NCBI GenBank assembly: GCA_023410055.1
Contig: JAEYQK010000024.1
Span: forward strand, 62,001 to 126,000
DNA from: Acidobacteriota bacterium
GTDB taxonomy: Bacteria > Acidobacteriota > Terriglobia > Terriglobales > Acidobacteriaceae
DNA length: 64,000 nt
Direction of reading: 5' to 3'
A model generated the notes under the pieces. The model ran no database searches. It was not told where the DNA came from and saw nothing but the letters and a program-made list of their open reading frames with translations. The translations under genes were made by a program, and so were the position numbers. Below, piece after piece: positions 1 to 9,455 of the stretch (its first letter is position 1; each line of letters begins with the position of its first letter).

Positions 1-1
1 T

Positions 2-1114
2 CTGATATTCCTGCGCATGATCAAGGTCATCATTGCGCCGCTGCTCTTCGCAACGCTGGTCAGTGGAATCGCGGCGCACTCAGACCTCAAACGTGTGGGA
101 CGACTGGGCATTAAGTCGCTCGTCTATTTCGAGATTGTGACGACCGTGGCACTACTGATCGGACTCGGCGCAATCAACCTGAGCAAGGCAGGAGTCGGCG
201 TAAAGCTTCCTTCTACTCCCGCCAACGAACTAGCGGCCACTAAGACCACAGCGTCTGAGGTCATCCTGCATGTTTTCCCAGAGAACATCGCAAAATCGGT
301 GGCAGAGAACCAAGTTCTTCAGATTGTCGTTTTCAGCATCATTTTCGGCATCGGCCTGGCCATGGTTCGCGACGAAAAGCGGCGGCCAGTTCTGGCCCTC
401 ACAGAGGGCTTGGCCGAGGTGATGTTCAAGTTCACGAATATCGTCATGCTCTTCGCCCCGTTTGGCGTAGGTGCCGCGATGGCCTACACGGTCGGGCACA
501 CAGGAATCGGTGTACTGGCCAATCTGTTCAAGCTCCTGGCAACGATGTACGTGTCTCTGTTCGCTTTTCTGGTACTAGTTCTGTTGCCAATCGCCTACTT
601 CGCTCGCGTGCCCATTAGGAAGTTCATTTCGGCCGTGGCAGGGCCTGCATCTATAGCTTTCGCGACGACCAGTTCTGAAGCCGCTCTTCCACGCGCGATG
701 GAGGCCATGGAAGGCATCGGGGTTCCGCGGGCGATCGTCTCTTTCGTAATTCCGACCGGCTACAGCTTCAACCTCGACGGCAGCACAATGTATCTGTCGC
801 TGGCGTCCATCTTCGTGGCGCAGGCAGCGGGTGTTCACATGACCATCGGACAGCAGATCGTAATGATGCTCACGCTCATGCTCACCAGCAAAGGCGTTGC
901 CGGAGTTTCCCGCGCTTCACTGGTCATACTGCTCGGCACCGTGGGCATGTTCAACCTGCCCGTAGAACCAGTGTTCATCCTACTGGGAATTGACGAATTG
1001 ATGGACATGGCCAGAACGTCTGTAAACGTAATCGGCAACTGCCTGGCATCGTGCGTTGTGGCGCGCTGGGAAGGTGAGTTTGGGAAAGAAGCGTCGTTCG
1101 TCCAGTCGGTCTAG
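2..1114 (+). CDS. Dicarboxylate/amino-acid:cation symporter (DAACS family), 5'-truncated by window edge
   Basis: C-terminal ~370 residues of a sodium- or proton-coupled dicarboxylate/glutamate symporter of the inner membrane. The frame is already open at base 2 and reads LIFLRMIK, which matches the end of a conserved early helix, so the true start lies before the window; the ATG at 17 is internal. Family marks are the PTGYSFNLDGS motif near 750-790 and the SKGVAGVSRAS re-entrant loop near 890-915, both substrate/cation-binding parts in DctA/GltP relatives. Substrate cannot be decided from sequence (C4-dicarboxylate, glutamate or aspartate). It ends tail-to-tail with the EcsC gene, overlapping it by 4 bp. 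Confidence 0.93.
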   Translation: MIFLRMIKVIIAPLLFATLVSGIAAHSDLKRVGRLGIKSLVYFEIVTTVALLIGLGAINLSKAGVGVKLPSTPANELAATKTTASEVILHVFPENIAKSVAENQVLQIVVFSIIFGIGLAMVRDEKRRPVLALTEGLAEVMFKFTNIVMLFAPFGVGAAMAYTVGHTGIGVLANLFKLLATMYVSLFAFLVLVLLPIAYFARVPIRKFISAVAGPASIAFATTSSEAALPRAMEAMEGIGVPRAIVSFVIPTGYSFNLDGSTMYLSLASIFVAQAAGVHMTIGQQIVMMLTLMLTSKGVAGVSRASLVILLGTVGMFNLPVEPVFILLGIDELMDMARTSVNVIGNCLASCVVARWEGEFGKEASFVQSV

Positions 1115-1800
1115 CTACCCTCAATCAACTGACTTTCGTTCTTAGCTGCGAGCATTCTTAGTTCGGCCCGTTTTCGGAGATGCTTCTCCCGGAAATGGCT
1201 GAGTGCCCGTTCGCCCCAAACGCGGAGGAAGTAGTAGTTCAATCCGGCGCCGATAGCAGAACTCAAGACAGGAATAAGTCTCCCCGCCCACTTCTCGACG
1301 ACTTCGCCGCTGGCCTGCACGGCTATGCGCTGTATGACTTTTGGAACGAAGCGATTAACAAGCTGCTTTTCGAGCAACTCACGGCTGATGTCTACGCCCG
1401 CGGCGCTGGCTGCGGCTACCCAGAGTTCAGCCACCTCATCATCCGTGTTGAATTGGAAACCGTAGACGAGACTCAGCTTCTGAACGGTTCGCATGGTAAT
1501 CGCCGCCAGTATCCCAAGATCCGGAACGATGGTTAGTATGCCGCCCAAGCCGAACCCAGCGCCCTCCACAGCAGCAAGCTTCATCCCAGCGCGAATTACG
1601 TCGGTTCCCACAGCATCGAGTTGCTCAACCGGAACAGAGAAGACACCCTCGTATGTGCGAATGGGTAACGCGTACGCAGCTCGCAATTGCACCAGAAAGT
1701 GCTCTGGATCGACCTTTACCGTTTCGTAGGCATTCGTGAATCCGCGCCGAATGGCGCTTTCGACTTTGCGGCGAAGCCATCCTTTGTTCTGATCTGGCAT
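1111..1800 (-). CDS. EcsC family protein
   Basis: 229-residue EcsC-domain protein. The family is named from the Bacillus ecs operon; its biochemical role is not established. A glycine-rich hydrophobic stretch at about residues 72-106 (GAGFGLGG, VPDLGILAA) looks membrane-associating, and the N-terminus is basic. It is transcribed divergently from RNase J with about 60 bp between the starts. A TAAACT hexamer ends 7 nt before the ATG and no Shine-Dalgarno is visible, so the message may be leaderless. No partner ABC transporter genes (EcsA/EcsB) are adjacent. Confidence 0.85.
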   Translation of the reverse strand: MPDQNKGWLRRKVESAIRRGFTNAYETVKVDPEHFLVQLRAAYALPIRTYEGVFSVPVEQLDAVGTDVIRAGMKLAAVEGAGFGLGGILTIVPDLGILAAITMRTVQKLSLVYGFQFNTDDEVAELWVAAASAAGVDISRELLEKQLVNRFVPKVIQRIAVQASGEVVEKWAGRLIPVLSSAIGAGLNYYFLRVWGERALSHFREKHLRKRAELRMLAAKNESQLIEGS

Positions 1801-1807
1801 TGCAGAC

Positions 1808-1813
1808 AGTTTA
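1808..1813 (-). promoter_or_regulatory. Candidate -10 box of the EcsC gene, leaderless spacing
   Basis: On the minus strand TAAACT lies 7 nt upstream of the EcsC ATG at 1800. A start site 6-8 nt downstream of a -10 would fall on the start codon itself. The match to TATAAT is only 4/6 and no -35 is clear, so this rests mainly on the same spacing being seen at other genes in the window. Confidence 0.35.
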
Positions 1814-1837
1814 GCGCAAACAGCAGTGCTGCACGTG

Positions 1838-1846
1838 TGCTAGCAT
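1838..1846 (+). promoter_or_regulatory. Candidate extended -10 for rnj
   Basis: TG-C-TAGCAT lies 14 nt before the rnj ATG at 1861, in the divergent spacer with EcsC. It predicts a very short leader of roughly 8 nt. No strong Shine-Dalgarno precedes the ATG. No -35 hexamer is recognisable, as is common for extended -10 promoters. Confidence 0.35.
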
Positions 1847-1860
1847 CAAGTTTGAACAAC

Positions 1861-3528
1861 ATGGCAGAAGGAAAGTTACAGATCGTGCCGCTTGGCGGCT
1901 GCGGCGAATTTGGAATGAATTGCACCGCAGTGCGGTGGGGCGATGACATCATCGTTATTGACGCCGGCATGATGTTCCCGGAAGCGGAACTGCTGGGCGT
2001 CGATGTAGTTGTTCCCGACATCACGTACCTTCGCGAAAATCGCGCTCACGTCCGCGGCATAATTCTGACGCACGGTCACGAAGATCACATTGGCGCAGTT
2101 CCCTGGATTTTGTCCGAACTGAACGTTCCCGTATACGGGACCGAATTCACCCTGGCGTACGTCGAAGATAAACTCGACGAACACAAGCTACTCGATGACG
2201 CCACGCTGAACGAAATGGTGCCGGGCGAGCGGTTCACGATTGGGCCGTTCACAGTACACCCCATTCAGGTCACTCACAGCCTCGTGGATTGCGTTTCGCT
2301 TGCAATCACTACACCGGTCGGAGTCATCATTCATAGCGGCGACTTCAAGGTTGATCCGACACCAACTGACAATCGACTGTTCGATCTGCATACTTTTGCG
2401 GAGTACGGAAAACAAGGCGTCCTGGCGCTTTTGCAGGATTCGACCAACGCCGAGCGTCCCGGCTACACACCAAGTGAACGAGCCGTTCGCCCGCGGTTCG
2501 ACGACGTTTTCGCTCGCGCGCAGCAGAAGATATTTGTCGCCTGTTTTTCGTCGTCGATTCATCGCATAAAGTTGGCCGTCGAACTCGCTTACCAACATAA
2601 CCGCAAGGTCGCGCTGGTTGGACGCTCCATGACATCCTCTGCCGAGATAGCACAGGACCTCGGCTATCTCGATATCCCTGATGGCACACTGATTCATCCC
2701 GGTGAGATCAAGAACTATCCGTCAGAGCGTGTTTGCGTGATGATCAGTGGCACGCAAGGCGAGCCCATGTCGGCACTCTCTCGAGCGGCTGTCGACAACC
2801 ATAAGCACGCCAAGATTGAAGCTGGCGATACGGTCGTGCTTTCGTCGCGTATCATTCCCGGTAACGAAAAGCCGATCTATCGCATGATCGATCACCTTTT
2901 CAGGCGCAACGCCAAGGTGATTTATGAGGACGGCTCGAAGCCTCCAATACACGTAAGCGGACACGCCAGCCAGGAAGAACTTAAGCTACTCATCAACCTG
3001 ATCAAGCCCAAGTTCTTTATCCCCATTCACGGCGAGTATCGTCAGCTAAAAGTACACAGCGAGCTTGCCGCATCGATGAAGGGCGTGGTCGGGCAGGTCC
3101 TGATGATGGAGAGCGGCGATGTGGTCGAATTCGACGGCATCGGCGTGAAGAAGGCCGAGCGCGTTAACGTGGGCCGAGTCTGTATCGATTCTGGCTCGAT
3201 GGGCGAAGTGGTTGAAGACCTCGTCATCAAAGACCGCCGCCTGCTCAGTGAAGACGGATTTGTGCTGCCCATCATCGCTATCAATAAGCTCACAGGAAAA
3301 GTGGAAACCGCCCCTGAGATCGTCATGCGAGGCTTCGCCGGCTTTGGCGAAAACGGATTCCTTGCCGAGGCGCGCGCAGTGGTCGCGCGGACACTCGAGG
3401 AGTCGAGTGACGAAGAGAAAGCCGACTACGGAGTTATCAAGGAGAAGATCCGCCAAGACCTGAAGCGTTTCATCGTGAAAAACACCTCACGCCGGCCGCT
3501 CGTGATGCCTGTCATACTCGAAATCTGA
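1861..3528 (+). CDS. rnj: Ribonuclease J
   Basis: 555-residue metallo-beta-lactamase/beta-CASP ribonuclease, which in bacteria acts as a 5'-3' exonuclease and endonuclease in mRNA decay and rRNA maturation. The HxHxDH zinc motif is complete (HGHEDH, residues 71-76), followed by GDFKVDPTP and the late SGHAS and HGEY motifs of the RNase J group. The frame is open upstream to 1687, but the family begins with a short strand (KLQIVPLGG) right after the ATG at 1861 and the length then matches the usual ~555 residues. The upstream part overlaps the divergent EcsC gene. No Shine-Dalgarno is obvious. Confidence 0.95.
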   Translation: MAEGKLQIVPLGGCGEFGMNCTAVRWGDDIIVIDAGMMFPEAELLGVDVVVPDITYLRENRAHVRGIILTHGHEDHIGAVPWILSELNVPVYGTEFTLAYVEDKLDEHKLLDDATLNEMVPGERFTIGPFTVHPIQVTHSLVDCVSLAITTPVGVIIHSGDFKVDPTPTDNRLFDLHTFAEYGKQGVLALLQDSTNAERPGYTPSERAVRPRFDDVFARAQQKIFVACFSSSIHRIKLAVELAYQHNRKVALVGRSMTSSAEIAQDLGYLDIPDGTLIHPGEIKNYPSERVCVMISGTQGEPMSALSRAAVDNHKHAKIEAGDTVVLSSRIIPGNEKPIYRMIDHLFRRNAKVIYEDGSKPPIHVSGHASQEELKLLINLIKPKFFIPIHGEYRQLKVHSELAASMKGVVGQVLMMESGDVVEFDGIGVKKAERVNVGRVCIDSGSMGEVVEDLVIKDRRLLSEDGFVLPIIAINKLTGKVETAPEIVMRGFAGFGENGFLAEARAVVARTLEESSDEEKADYGVIKEKIRQDLKRFIVKNTSRRPLVMPVILEI

Positions 3529-3689
3529 GCTGCGCTCCAGCGACTGTTCACACGTGTTTTAGCCGGTGCTGGCGCGAGTTCTCGCATTCGTGTGCTCCCC
3601 GGTTAAGGTCGACATCTTCGCCCCGCCCGCAGCCATCCAACGGCTTAAATAGGAACAATCGCTTGCATGACTGGGGAGGGTCGATGATT

Positions 3690-4154
3690 ATGTCAAAGAA
3701 ATTCTGGGCCGTGGTATTGTCGGTCTGTCTTCTTTTGATGACCGTACCTGCGTTCTCAGCAGACACACCTAAGCCCATTCAAGACCTGAAGAACAATAGC
3801 CCTCTGCGGCACAAATACTTCTTCTCAGTGCTTGGGGGAGCTGCCATTGGCGCTGGAGTAGGCGTGCTGCTGGGCGGCGGCAACGATATCACTAAGGGGT
3901 TGCTGGTCGGGGGTGGTGGAGCATCTACTGCATTCGTCCATAGCAATCGGCGTGCCGGGGGAGCCTACCGACCGTGGTACATGCTGGCCGGCCACACGGC
4001 GCTGGGTAGCGGGCTCGGTTGGACCATCTGCGGCTGCAACGACGGCCTCGGTGCCGGAACGCTGGTAGGCTTCGGAGCCTCTGCTCTGTGGCAAACGACT
4101 CATCCGACGCGGGTCCACGGAACGGCGCAGCAGCGACAACCCTCACGTCCGTAA
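3690..4154 (+). CDS. Secreted glycine-zipper-like protein, unknown function
   Basis: 154 residues with a clear signal peptide (MSKKFW, hydrophobic core, AFSA near residue 23). The mature part has long Gly/Ala runs such as GGAAIGAGVGVLLGGG, typical of glycine-zipper segments that insert in or associate with the cell envelope. A purine-rich GGGGAGGG at 3673-3680 sits 9 nt before the ATG at 3690, which is why this start is preferred over the ATG at 3684. A CGC motif near residue 115 could bind metal or form a disulfide. I do not recognise a named family; function is unknown. Confidence 0.7.
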   Translation: MSKKFWAVVLSVCLLLMTVPAFSADTPKPIQDLKNNSPLRHKYFFSVLGGAAIGAGVGVLLGGGNDITKGLLVGGGGASTAFVHSNRRAGGAYRPWYMLAGHTALGSGLGWTICGCNDGLGAGTLVGFGASALWQTTHPTRVHGTAQQRQPSRP

Positions 4155-4194
4155 ATCTCCGCTTCAACGCTAGCAACGCCTTTTTATTGTTCTG

Positions 4195-6516
4195 CTACGG
4201 CGTTGCGTAGAGCTTGCGATAGATGCTGGCATTACGCACGATAGCCTGCACGTACTCCCGTGTTTCCGTAAACGGGATGGATTCGACGAATTCCTGAGGA
4301 TCGCGGTAAGGGCCGTTCGCAAGCCATGTGTCGACTCTCTCAGCACCGGCATTGTAAGCCGCCAGGGCGTATTCGTATTGGCCATTGTAGCGATCCACCA
4401 TATCCCGAAAATAGCGCGTTCCGAGCTGCAGGTTTGTGCTGGGCGTCAGCAACTGAGGAGTGGAAAATCGCTTCACCTTCAAGCTGCGCGCTACCGTCTT
4501 CCCAGTCCCTGGCAAGAGCTGCATGAGCCCGTAGGCGTTGGCGCTCGACATCGCTCCGGGGTTGAACTCCGATTCCTGGCGAATCAATGCCGCAACAAGG
4601 AATGGGTCCAAACCATTCTCCTTGGCATACCTACTCAGGTCGTTCCAGTAAGGCCGCGGGAATAACATCTCCCAGCAGTCTCGCGGCAGCTTCTCCGTCT
4701 CCAGGGCATAGTACGACGGAATGGCGCGCTTCAGAGTCTGGAGCGCGCGGTCGTGACGGTCGTTTTCCTTGAACGTCCGCGCAATCTCCCGATTTGCCCA
4801 ACCAGAGTCACCGTCGGTCGCGGCAACGCGCAGCTCGCGGACTGCGAAGTCCAGGAGTCCGCCGTTGTCCAGAAGCTTGCTTTTCTCCAGCCTGACGTCT
4901 TCCGCCGGAGTGTCTACCACAACCCAAGCTGGAACTGTGGGCGGAGGTACCTTCTCAAGGAAGGGATTTGCCGGAGGATCGCCTGCGGCTGTTCCCATCT
5001 GCTTCAATCGCGTACGTGCGAGGTCAGCGTAGTAGTACTGGCGAAAATTGGTCGCGAGTTTCTCGTAGTATTGCCTAGCTGTACCAGGATCGCGGTCTTC
5101 TTCTGCCAGACGCCCGCGCCAGTACAGCGCATTTGGCACCTCCGCGCTCGTGGGATACCACTGAATCTGCTCCTCGAACAGCTTCTTCGCTTCCGGTGTT
5201 CGACCCTGCCGCAAGCTCAGCCATGCTGCTTTCCAATGAGCGTAAGATCCGCGCTTGTTATCCGGGAACCGTTGCTGCAACTCGCGGAAGTAATCGATGG
5301 CATGGTCGTAGTCGCGCTTCAGCAGATACATGTTTCCGCCAAGCAAGAGCGCTTCGGCGAAGTAAGGGCTCGAAGTATTGTTCTGCCTCAGTCGGGCTAT
5401 GATGTCCGTAAAGCGAGCCTCGTCATTGGCACTGCGGGCCATCTCGGCGAGGGCTAACAGGCGTTTCGCGTTATAGTCCTGAGGCGAGTCGGGCAAGGAA
5501 TCAAGAAAACTATGTGCATCGCGGTCATTCCCGCTCCGATGCAGTGCCACCCCTAAAGCAGCCAGGATGTCGTTTCGTTGCTCCGGCGAAGCATCATTCA
5601 GCAATTCTTTGTATTCCCGAACAGCATCAGAGAACCTTCTGGCGTTCGCCAACAGGTCGGCCCTCTGCTTGCGATCGGAGAAAGAAGCAGCTGCTGATAT
5701 CCCAGCCGAAGACAATGAATCCAGCCCCGCACGCGCCTCCGAAGCTTCCCCTGCTAATGGAATCGTGTAGTAAACATGGCTGAACGTCTCGGCGGCTTTT
5801 TGAGACTGGCCAAGCTTCAGGTATGCTCGGCCAATGTTCAGCTCAATGTCGGCCCGTTGAGGCTGGCGGTGCTTGCTCAGAAGCGTCAGCGCCTCTTGCG
5901 CTTTCCCGGCATTAACCAGGGCCTCAGCATACATCACCGCTGCGTCGCGAACGAATATCGAGCCGGGGTGCTTGGTATCGAAGTCGCGCAGGGTGGATGC
6001 CACTAGATTCTGCTGCGCCATTCCGTTGTAGGCAGTTGCGAGGAAATAGTCGTAATAATCGCCGAGATCCCCACCGTGCAAGGATGCCTTTTTCAACGGT
6101 ACGGCTGCTGCTGCATACTCTCGGTCAAGAATGTGGGCATAACCAATTACCAGTTGAGCCATTGCCCCAGCATCAGTGCCAGCGTGCTTCTGCGCGAACG
6201 CTTCCACTCCTGCGTATGCGGGCTTTGTGCGGGACTGCAGCAACTGGCGCGCCATCGGCTTCAGTGAACTGGACGCCACAAAAGCCTTGTTCATTCGCTT
6301 CAGCTGGCGTTGCGCAGCGACTCGTTCCTTTTTGCGGACCGCAGCCGACTTCGCAGTGGTTTTACCCTTGGCTGCAGATGCCTTCTTCTTCGAGGCATGT
6401 GCGGCCGAAGTAGTGGACAATGACTTCGTGCCCTTGGCGGACTTGCTCTGGGCAGATGCGCTAAGGCCAATGAGAGACACTAACAGCGGGATTAAAAACA
6501 GATTCCGGATACTCAC
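4195..6516 (-). CDS. Soluble lytic murein transglycosylase (SLT domain) with TPR-like superhelix
   Basis: 773-residue periplasmic lytic transglycosylase that cleaves the MurNAc-GlcNAc bond of peptidoglycan to leave a 1,6-anhydro product. A signal peptide (ends SASAQ, ~residue 23) is followed by a Lys/Ala-rich stretch to about residue 70, many helical TPR-like repeats (about 100-560), and a C-terminal SLT domain. The SLT marks are the catalytic Glu (E648 in RQESEFNP), AYGLMQLLP and AAYNAGAERV. It starts 12 bp after the stop of the GAF-like gene, so the two are probably one operon. Its anhydro-muropeptide products would feed the NagZ/AnmK pair at 33.6-35.9 kb. Confidence 0.92.
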   Translation of the reverse strand: MSIRNLFLIPLLVSLIGLSASAQSKSAKGTKSLSTTSAAHASKKKASAAKGKTTAKSAAVRKKERVAAQRQLKRMNKAFVASSSLKPMARQLLQSRTKPAYAGVEAFAQKHAGTDAGAMAQLVIGYAHILDREYAAAAVPLKKASLHGGDLGDYYDYFLATAYNGMAQQNLVASTLRDFDTKHPGSIFVRDAAVMYAEALVNAGKAQEALTLLSKHRQPQRADIELNIGRAYLKLGQSQKAAETFSHVYYTIPLAGEASEARAGLDSLSSAGISAAASFSDRKQRADLLANARRFSDAVREYKELLNDASPEQRNDILAALGVALHRSGNDRDAHSFLDSLPDSPQDYNAKRLLALAEMARSANDEARFTDIIARLRQNNTSSPYFAEALLLGGNMYLLKRDYDHAIDYFRELQQRFPDNKRGSYAHWKAAWLSLRQGRTPEAKKLFEEQIQWYPTSAEVPNALYWRGRLAEEDRDPGTARQYYEKLATNFRQYYYADLARTRLKQMGTAAGDPPANPFLEKVPPPTVPAWVVVDTPAEDVRLEKSKLLDNGGLLDFAVRELRVAATDGDSGWANREIARTFKENDRHDRALQTLKRAIPSYYALETEKLPRDCWEMLFPRPYWNDLSRYAKENGLDPFLVAALIRQESEFNPGAMSSANAYGLMQLLPGTGKTVARSLKVKRFSTPQLLTPSTNLQLGTRYFRDMVDRYNGQYEYALAAYNAGAERVDTWLANGPYRDPQEFVESIPFTETREYVQAIVRNASIYRKLYATP

Positions 6517-6528
6517 GTTACTTCTAGT

Positions 6529-7743
6529 TTAGCGCGGAAAAGTGCTGCCGAGCAGAATTGGATTGTGATCAGCCAAACCCGCGATCAAAGCCTGGGTAAA
6601 ATAGTCAGCCCGACTGACGGAGGTCTGGGCATAGCGCTTGTCATAAGTCGCCCGGCTCTTCTCGATGTCGTCCTTGAGTCTCTCATAGAGATCGTGATTC
6701 TGACGCCCTTCCAGCACCTTGTGCTGGTTATAAAGAACGATCTCGTCGACGAGAAGTTTCGCAAACCGTCGAGCTTTCTTATGGAGTTCCTCATCCTCCG
6801 GATCTACCACAGTAACCGGAGCCTGGGGCATCGGCAAATGCTGAGTCGCCTGAGGAGCAGGACTGGGGACTGGCGCAGGCTCTGCCACAAACACAGGAGG
6901 TGGTTCCGGTACAGCGGGTGCCGATGCATGTATCACCGTCTCTGAAGCTTGAGCTGCGGCAAATGTAGAAACCACACGAGGTGGTTCTGGAACGTCGACT
7001 TGCTCCGGTTCAGGTGCAGAAACGCTCGGCAAATGCGGCGCTGCTAGTGACTCGGCCGCATGCGATGACAATGTAGGAATCGGATAATGAGCTGGGGCCC
7101 CAGCGGCCTTTCGAAGCGCTTGCAGCTCTATCCAGTCGCCTGCCGCACGGCACAGCAGTTCCAGCACCGCTAAATCGACCGGAACGCCCTCGTCTCCACT
7201 ATCCGCATACAACAACGCCGCAACCTTGCCCCGAACAACCAAGGGCACCAACACACATTCACCATCCAGCGGTGCTCCCATGGCCGAAGCAAATTTGGGA
7301 TCGAAAAGGGCTACCGCAACTTTCTCTATCACATAGTCGTGGATAACGTTCTTGATCGTCCCGCTGCCCGTTTCGATTACGATCGCCTTGATGACGTCGT
7401 TGTCCGCAAAGCCTCGTGCCTGCCACCCCACAGCCATGTTGCCGCGCAAGATAAACAAAGCCGTTCGCGCGCTAAAAGCAGCCGCGCCTTCCAGCAGCGT
7501 TTTCAGTATCTCGACTTGCTGTGATGCGCGCTGAAGAGCGACGATAGCGACGTTCAGATCACTCGCCGTCGAGCCAGCTACGAAACTGCTGGCCGGCGCC
7601 GGTGGAGGAACACTCTGGAGCGTCGGAGCGATGGACAGCATTACACGAGCCACCACATCGTCGTGTAGCAGACGCAAGTGCTCATCGAGAGTCTCGGCAA
7701 CAGCAGCCTGAACTAGCTCGCGGATTTTCTCATCTTCAATCAT
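6529..7743 (-). CDS. GAF-like domain protein, unknown function
   Basis: 404 residues. An N-terminal region is followed at about residues 75-210 by a fold resembling a GAF sensor domain (FILRGNMAVGWQARGF, then VPLVVRGKVAALLYAD, the usual final strands). A Pro/Ala-rich linker spans about 215-315, and a charged helical C-terminal block (LVDEIVLYNQHKVLEGRQ, YERLKDDIEKSRATYDKRY) follows; I associate similar tails with acidobacterial proteins. It has no kinase, cyclase or DNA-binding domain. It is the first gene of a pair with the lytic transglycosylase and has a good sigma-70 promoter. The GAF call rests on pattern only. Confidence 0.7.
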   Translation of the reverse strand: MIEDEKIRELVQAAVAETLDEHLRLLHDDVVARVMLSIAPTLQSVPPPAPASSFVAGSTASDLNVAIVALQRASQQVEILKTLLEGAAAFSARTALFILRGNMAVGWQARGFADNDVIKAIVIETGSGTIKNVIHDYVIEKVAVALFDPKFASAMGAPLDGECVLVPLVVRGKVAALLYADSGDEGVPVDLAVLELLCRAAGDWIELQALRKAAGAPAHYPIPTLSSHAAESLAAPHLPSVSAPEPEQVDVPEPPRVVSTFAAAQASETVIHASAPAVPEPPPVFVAEPAPVPSPAPQATQHLPMPQAPVTVVDPEDEELHKKARRFAKLLVDEIVLYNQHKVLEGRQNHDLYERLKDDIEKSRATYDKRYAQTSVSRADYFTQALIAGLADHNPILLGSTFPR

Positions 7744-7770
7744 TATCGACCAAAGTCGCTCAGAATGGCG

Positions 7771-7798
7771 ATTATAGGCACTTTAGCGAAAGAGTCAA
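7771..7798 (-). promoter_or_regulatory. Sigma-70-type promoter for the GAF-like/transglycosylase pair
   Basis: Reading the minus strand, TTGACT (7798-7793) is followed after 16 nt by a perfect TATAAT (7776-7771), 27 nt before the ATG at 7743. It is the best consensus promoter seen in the window. Confidence 0.65.
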
Positions 7799-8039
7799 CG
7801 CACTGCCTTTATCATACGGTTACGTTGGTGTTACACCACCGCAGCCACTGTCCGGCTTTTCACCGCAGCGCTTACCAATATCTCCGCCAGACAATTAACA
7901 GTCAACAAGTTCTGTCATGGTTTTACGCTCTGGCAAACGATTTTGTCTATTTGTAAAATTGCACTCACAACGCGCTGGAAGCAATTACAATTGATGGTAA
8001 GCGGTATTTACTTCCGCAAATTCCTGAATCGGCTACATA

Positions 8040-8669
8040 ATGGACGCAATCAAAGTTAATGAGAACGAGCCCATCAGCGAAGAACTGATGTTGGTCCGCG
8101 CCGCCAAAACCGGCGACATGGGTGCTTTCGAAGAGCTCGTTAAGCGTTACGACCGAAACGTCTTTCGAATTGCGCAGCATATCACGCAAAACCGAGAAGA
8201 CGCCGAGGACGTAGTGCAGGACGCGTTTCTGAAGGCGTACGGTAATCTGAGCCAGTTTCAGGAGCAATCTAAGTTCTACACCTGGCTGGTAAGAATTGCC
8301 GTTAACGAGGCGCTGATGAAGCTGCGCCGGCGTCGTCCCGAGCGGACCGTATCGCTTGATGAGGACGTTAAGACGGACGAGGATTCGATTCCGCGCGAAG
8401 TGGCTGACTGGTCACCGAACCCGGAACAGCAGTATAACCAGGCAGAACTGAAACAGATACTTTCGAAGACCATCAACGGTCTGCCGCCAAGTTTTAGAAC
8501 GGTGTTCGTGCTGCGAGACGTTGAAGGTCTTTCGACGGAAGAGACAGCGGAAGCGCTGAATCTCAGTATTCCGGCGGTTAAGTCCAGGCTGCTCAGAGCC
8601 CGTTTACAGTTGCGGGAGAGACTGAGCAAGTACTTCAAACGGCACGAGAACGGAGACGGGCGAAAGTGA
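8040..8669 (+). CDS. RNA polymerase ECF sigma factor (RpoE-like)
   Basis: 209-residue extracytoplasmic-function sigma factor. Region 2 (about residues 25-95) has AFEELVKRYDRNVFRIA and the DAEDVVQDAFLKAY core that contacts RNA polymerase and the -10. Region 4 (about 145-200) has FRTVFVLRDVEGLSTEETA followed by AVKSRLLRARLQLRE, the -35-binding helix-turn-helix. It overlaps the next gene by 4 bp (GTGA), so sigma factor and zinc-finger anti-sigma are translationally coupled. The ATG at 8040 gives the usual family length. Confidence 0.94.
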   Translation: MDAIKVNENEPISEELMLVRAAKTGDMGAFEELVKRYDRNVFRIAQHITQNREDAEDVVQDAFLKAYGNLSQFQEQSKFYTWLVRIAVNEALMKLRRRRPERTVSLDEDVKTDEDSIPREVADWSPNPEQQYNQAELKQILSKTINGLPPSFRTVFVLRDVEGLSTEETAEALNLSIPAVKSRLLRARLQLRERLSKYFKRHENGDGRK

Positions 8670-8947
8670 ACTGCTCTGACTTTTTGAAAGAGCTTACCGA
8701 TTATCTTGACGGCGTCATCGACGCCGACACCAAAGCAGAGTTGGACGAACATCTTGCCTGGTGCCACAACTGTTACGTCGTGTGCAACACGACAAAAATG
8801 ACCATCGAAATCTATCGTGGATCGGAGCTATACGAGTTACCCGATGATCTTCGATTGCGTCTTCGTTCGGCGATCCTTCAAAAGTGCGCTGAACAGAAAA
8901 AGCCTGCTGTTAGCTCGGGAGAAGCCACCAACAAGAGCGGCGTTTGA
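8666..8947 (+). CDS. Zinc-binding anti-sigma factor (ZAS domain)
   Basis: 93-residue protein with the HxxxCxxC signature of zinc anti-sigma domains (H29, C33, C36 in EHLAWCHNC). Starts with GTG overlapping the sigma stop. It lacks a transmembrane helix, so it is a soluble, possibly redox-responsive anti-sigma factor rather than a membrane-anchored one. It likely holds the preceding ECF sigma inactive until stress. Target promoters cannot be deduced here. Confidence 0.85.
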   Translation: MNCSDFLKELTDYLDGVIDADTKAELDEHLAWCHNCYVVCNTTKMTIEIYRGSELYELPDDLRLRLRSAILQKCAEQKKPAVSSGEATNKSGV

Positions 8948-9131
8948 GATAAGTAAACTCTCAACTCACCAGAAGATCTTGTAAGTATTGCCTCGGAGTT
9001 ACCCTCGCTGGTTACCCTCTAGTGTTCTTTTCTCAAAACCTTTTCTGCTGGAAGCGAATCTAAGTAGCTGACAGAGAGTTCTGGCCTCCCGGGCAAGAGT
9101 CGTGGAGAGTCTTTTTTGTGGGGGTGGCAAG

Positions 9132-9371
9132 ATGTTGGCTGGTGTATTCGACGTACTATTTGGCTGTACTCACAGGCGTTACAGCTTTCCGATCACTTCG
9201 AAGTCAGCTGCTCGAAGAACGCAAGCCTCAAAGGCAACAGGCACTTATGTTGTGTGCCTGGACTGCGGCAAGGAATTCGGGTACGACTGGAATCAGATGA
9301 AAGTTCTTTCTAATTCCCCTGCCAAGGTGCCTGATACAACAGAAACGGCTGTCACGCTTAAGGCAGCCTAG
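9132..9371 (+). CDS. Small putative zinc-binding protein
   Basis: 79 residues from the ATG at 9132; a GTG at 9102 would add 10 residues. Four potential metal ligands are visible: C12 and H14 (FGCTHRR) and C42/C45 (VVCLDCGKEF). The CLDCGKEF knuckle resembles a zinc ribbon, and the tail is disordered. No function is known to me. It follows the anti-sigma gene by 184 bp and may or may not be co-transcribed. Confidence 0.65.
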   Translation: MLAGVFDVLFGCTHRRYSFPITSKSAARRTQASKATGTYVVCLDCGKEFGYDWNQMKVLSNSPAKVPDTTETAVTLKAA

Positions 9372-9455
9372 TTTTGCGCCGGGGACCCGAGTACCCTCAT
9401 TGCTGACCTCATGGTTGAAACAACTCGCTAACAGCTCCAAGCTTCATAGGTATCG

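Noticed and set aside
1687..1860. 58-codon N-terminal extension of RNase J
   Set aside because: It overlaps the divergent EcsC coding region and no RNase J has such an extension.
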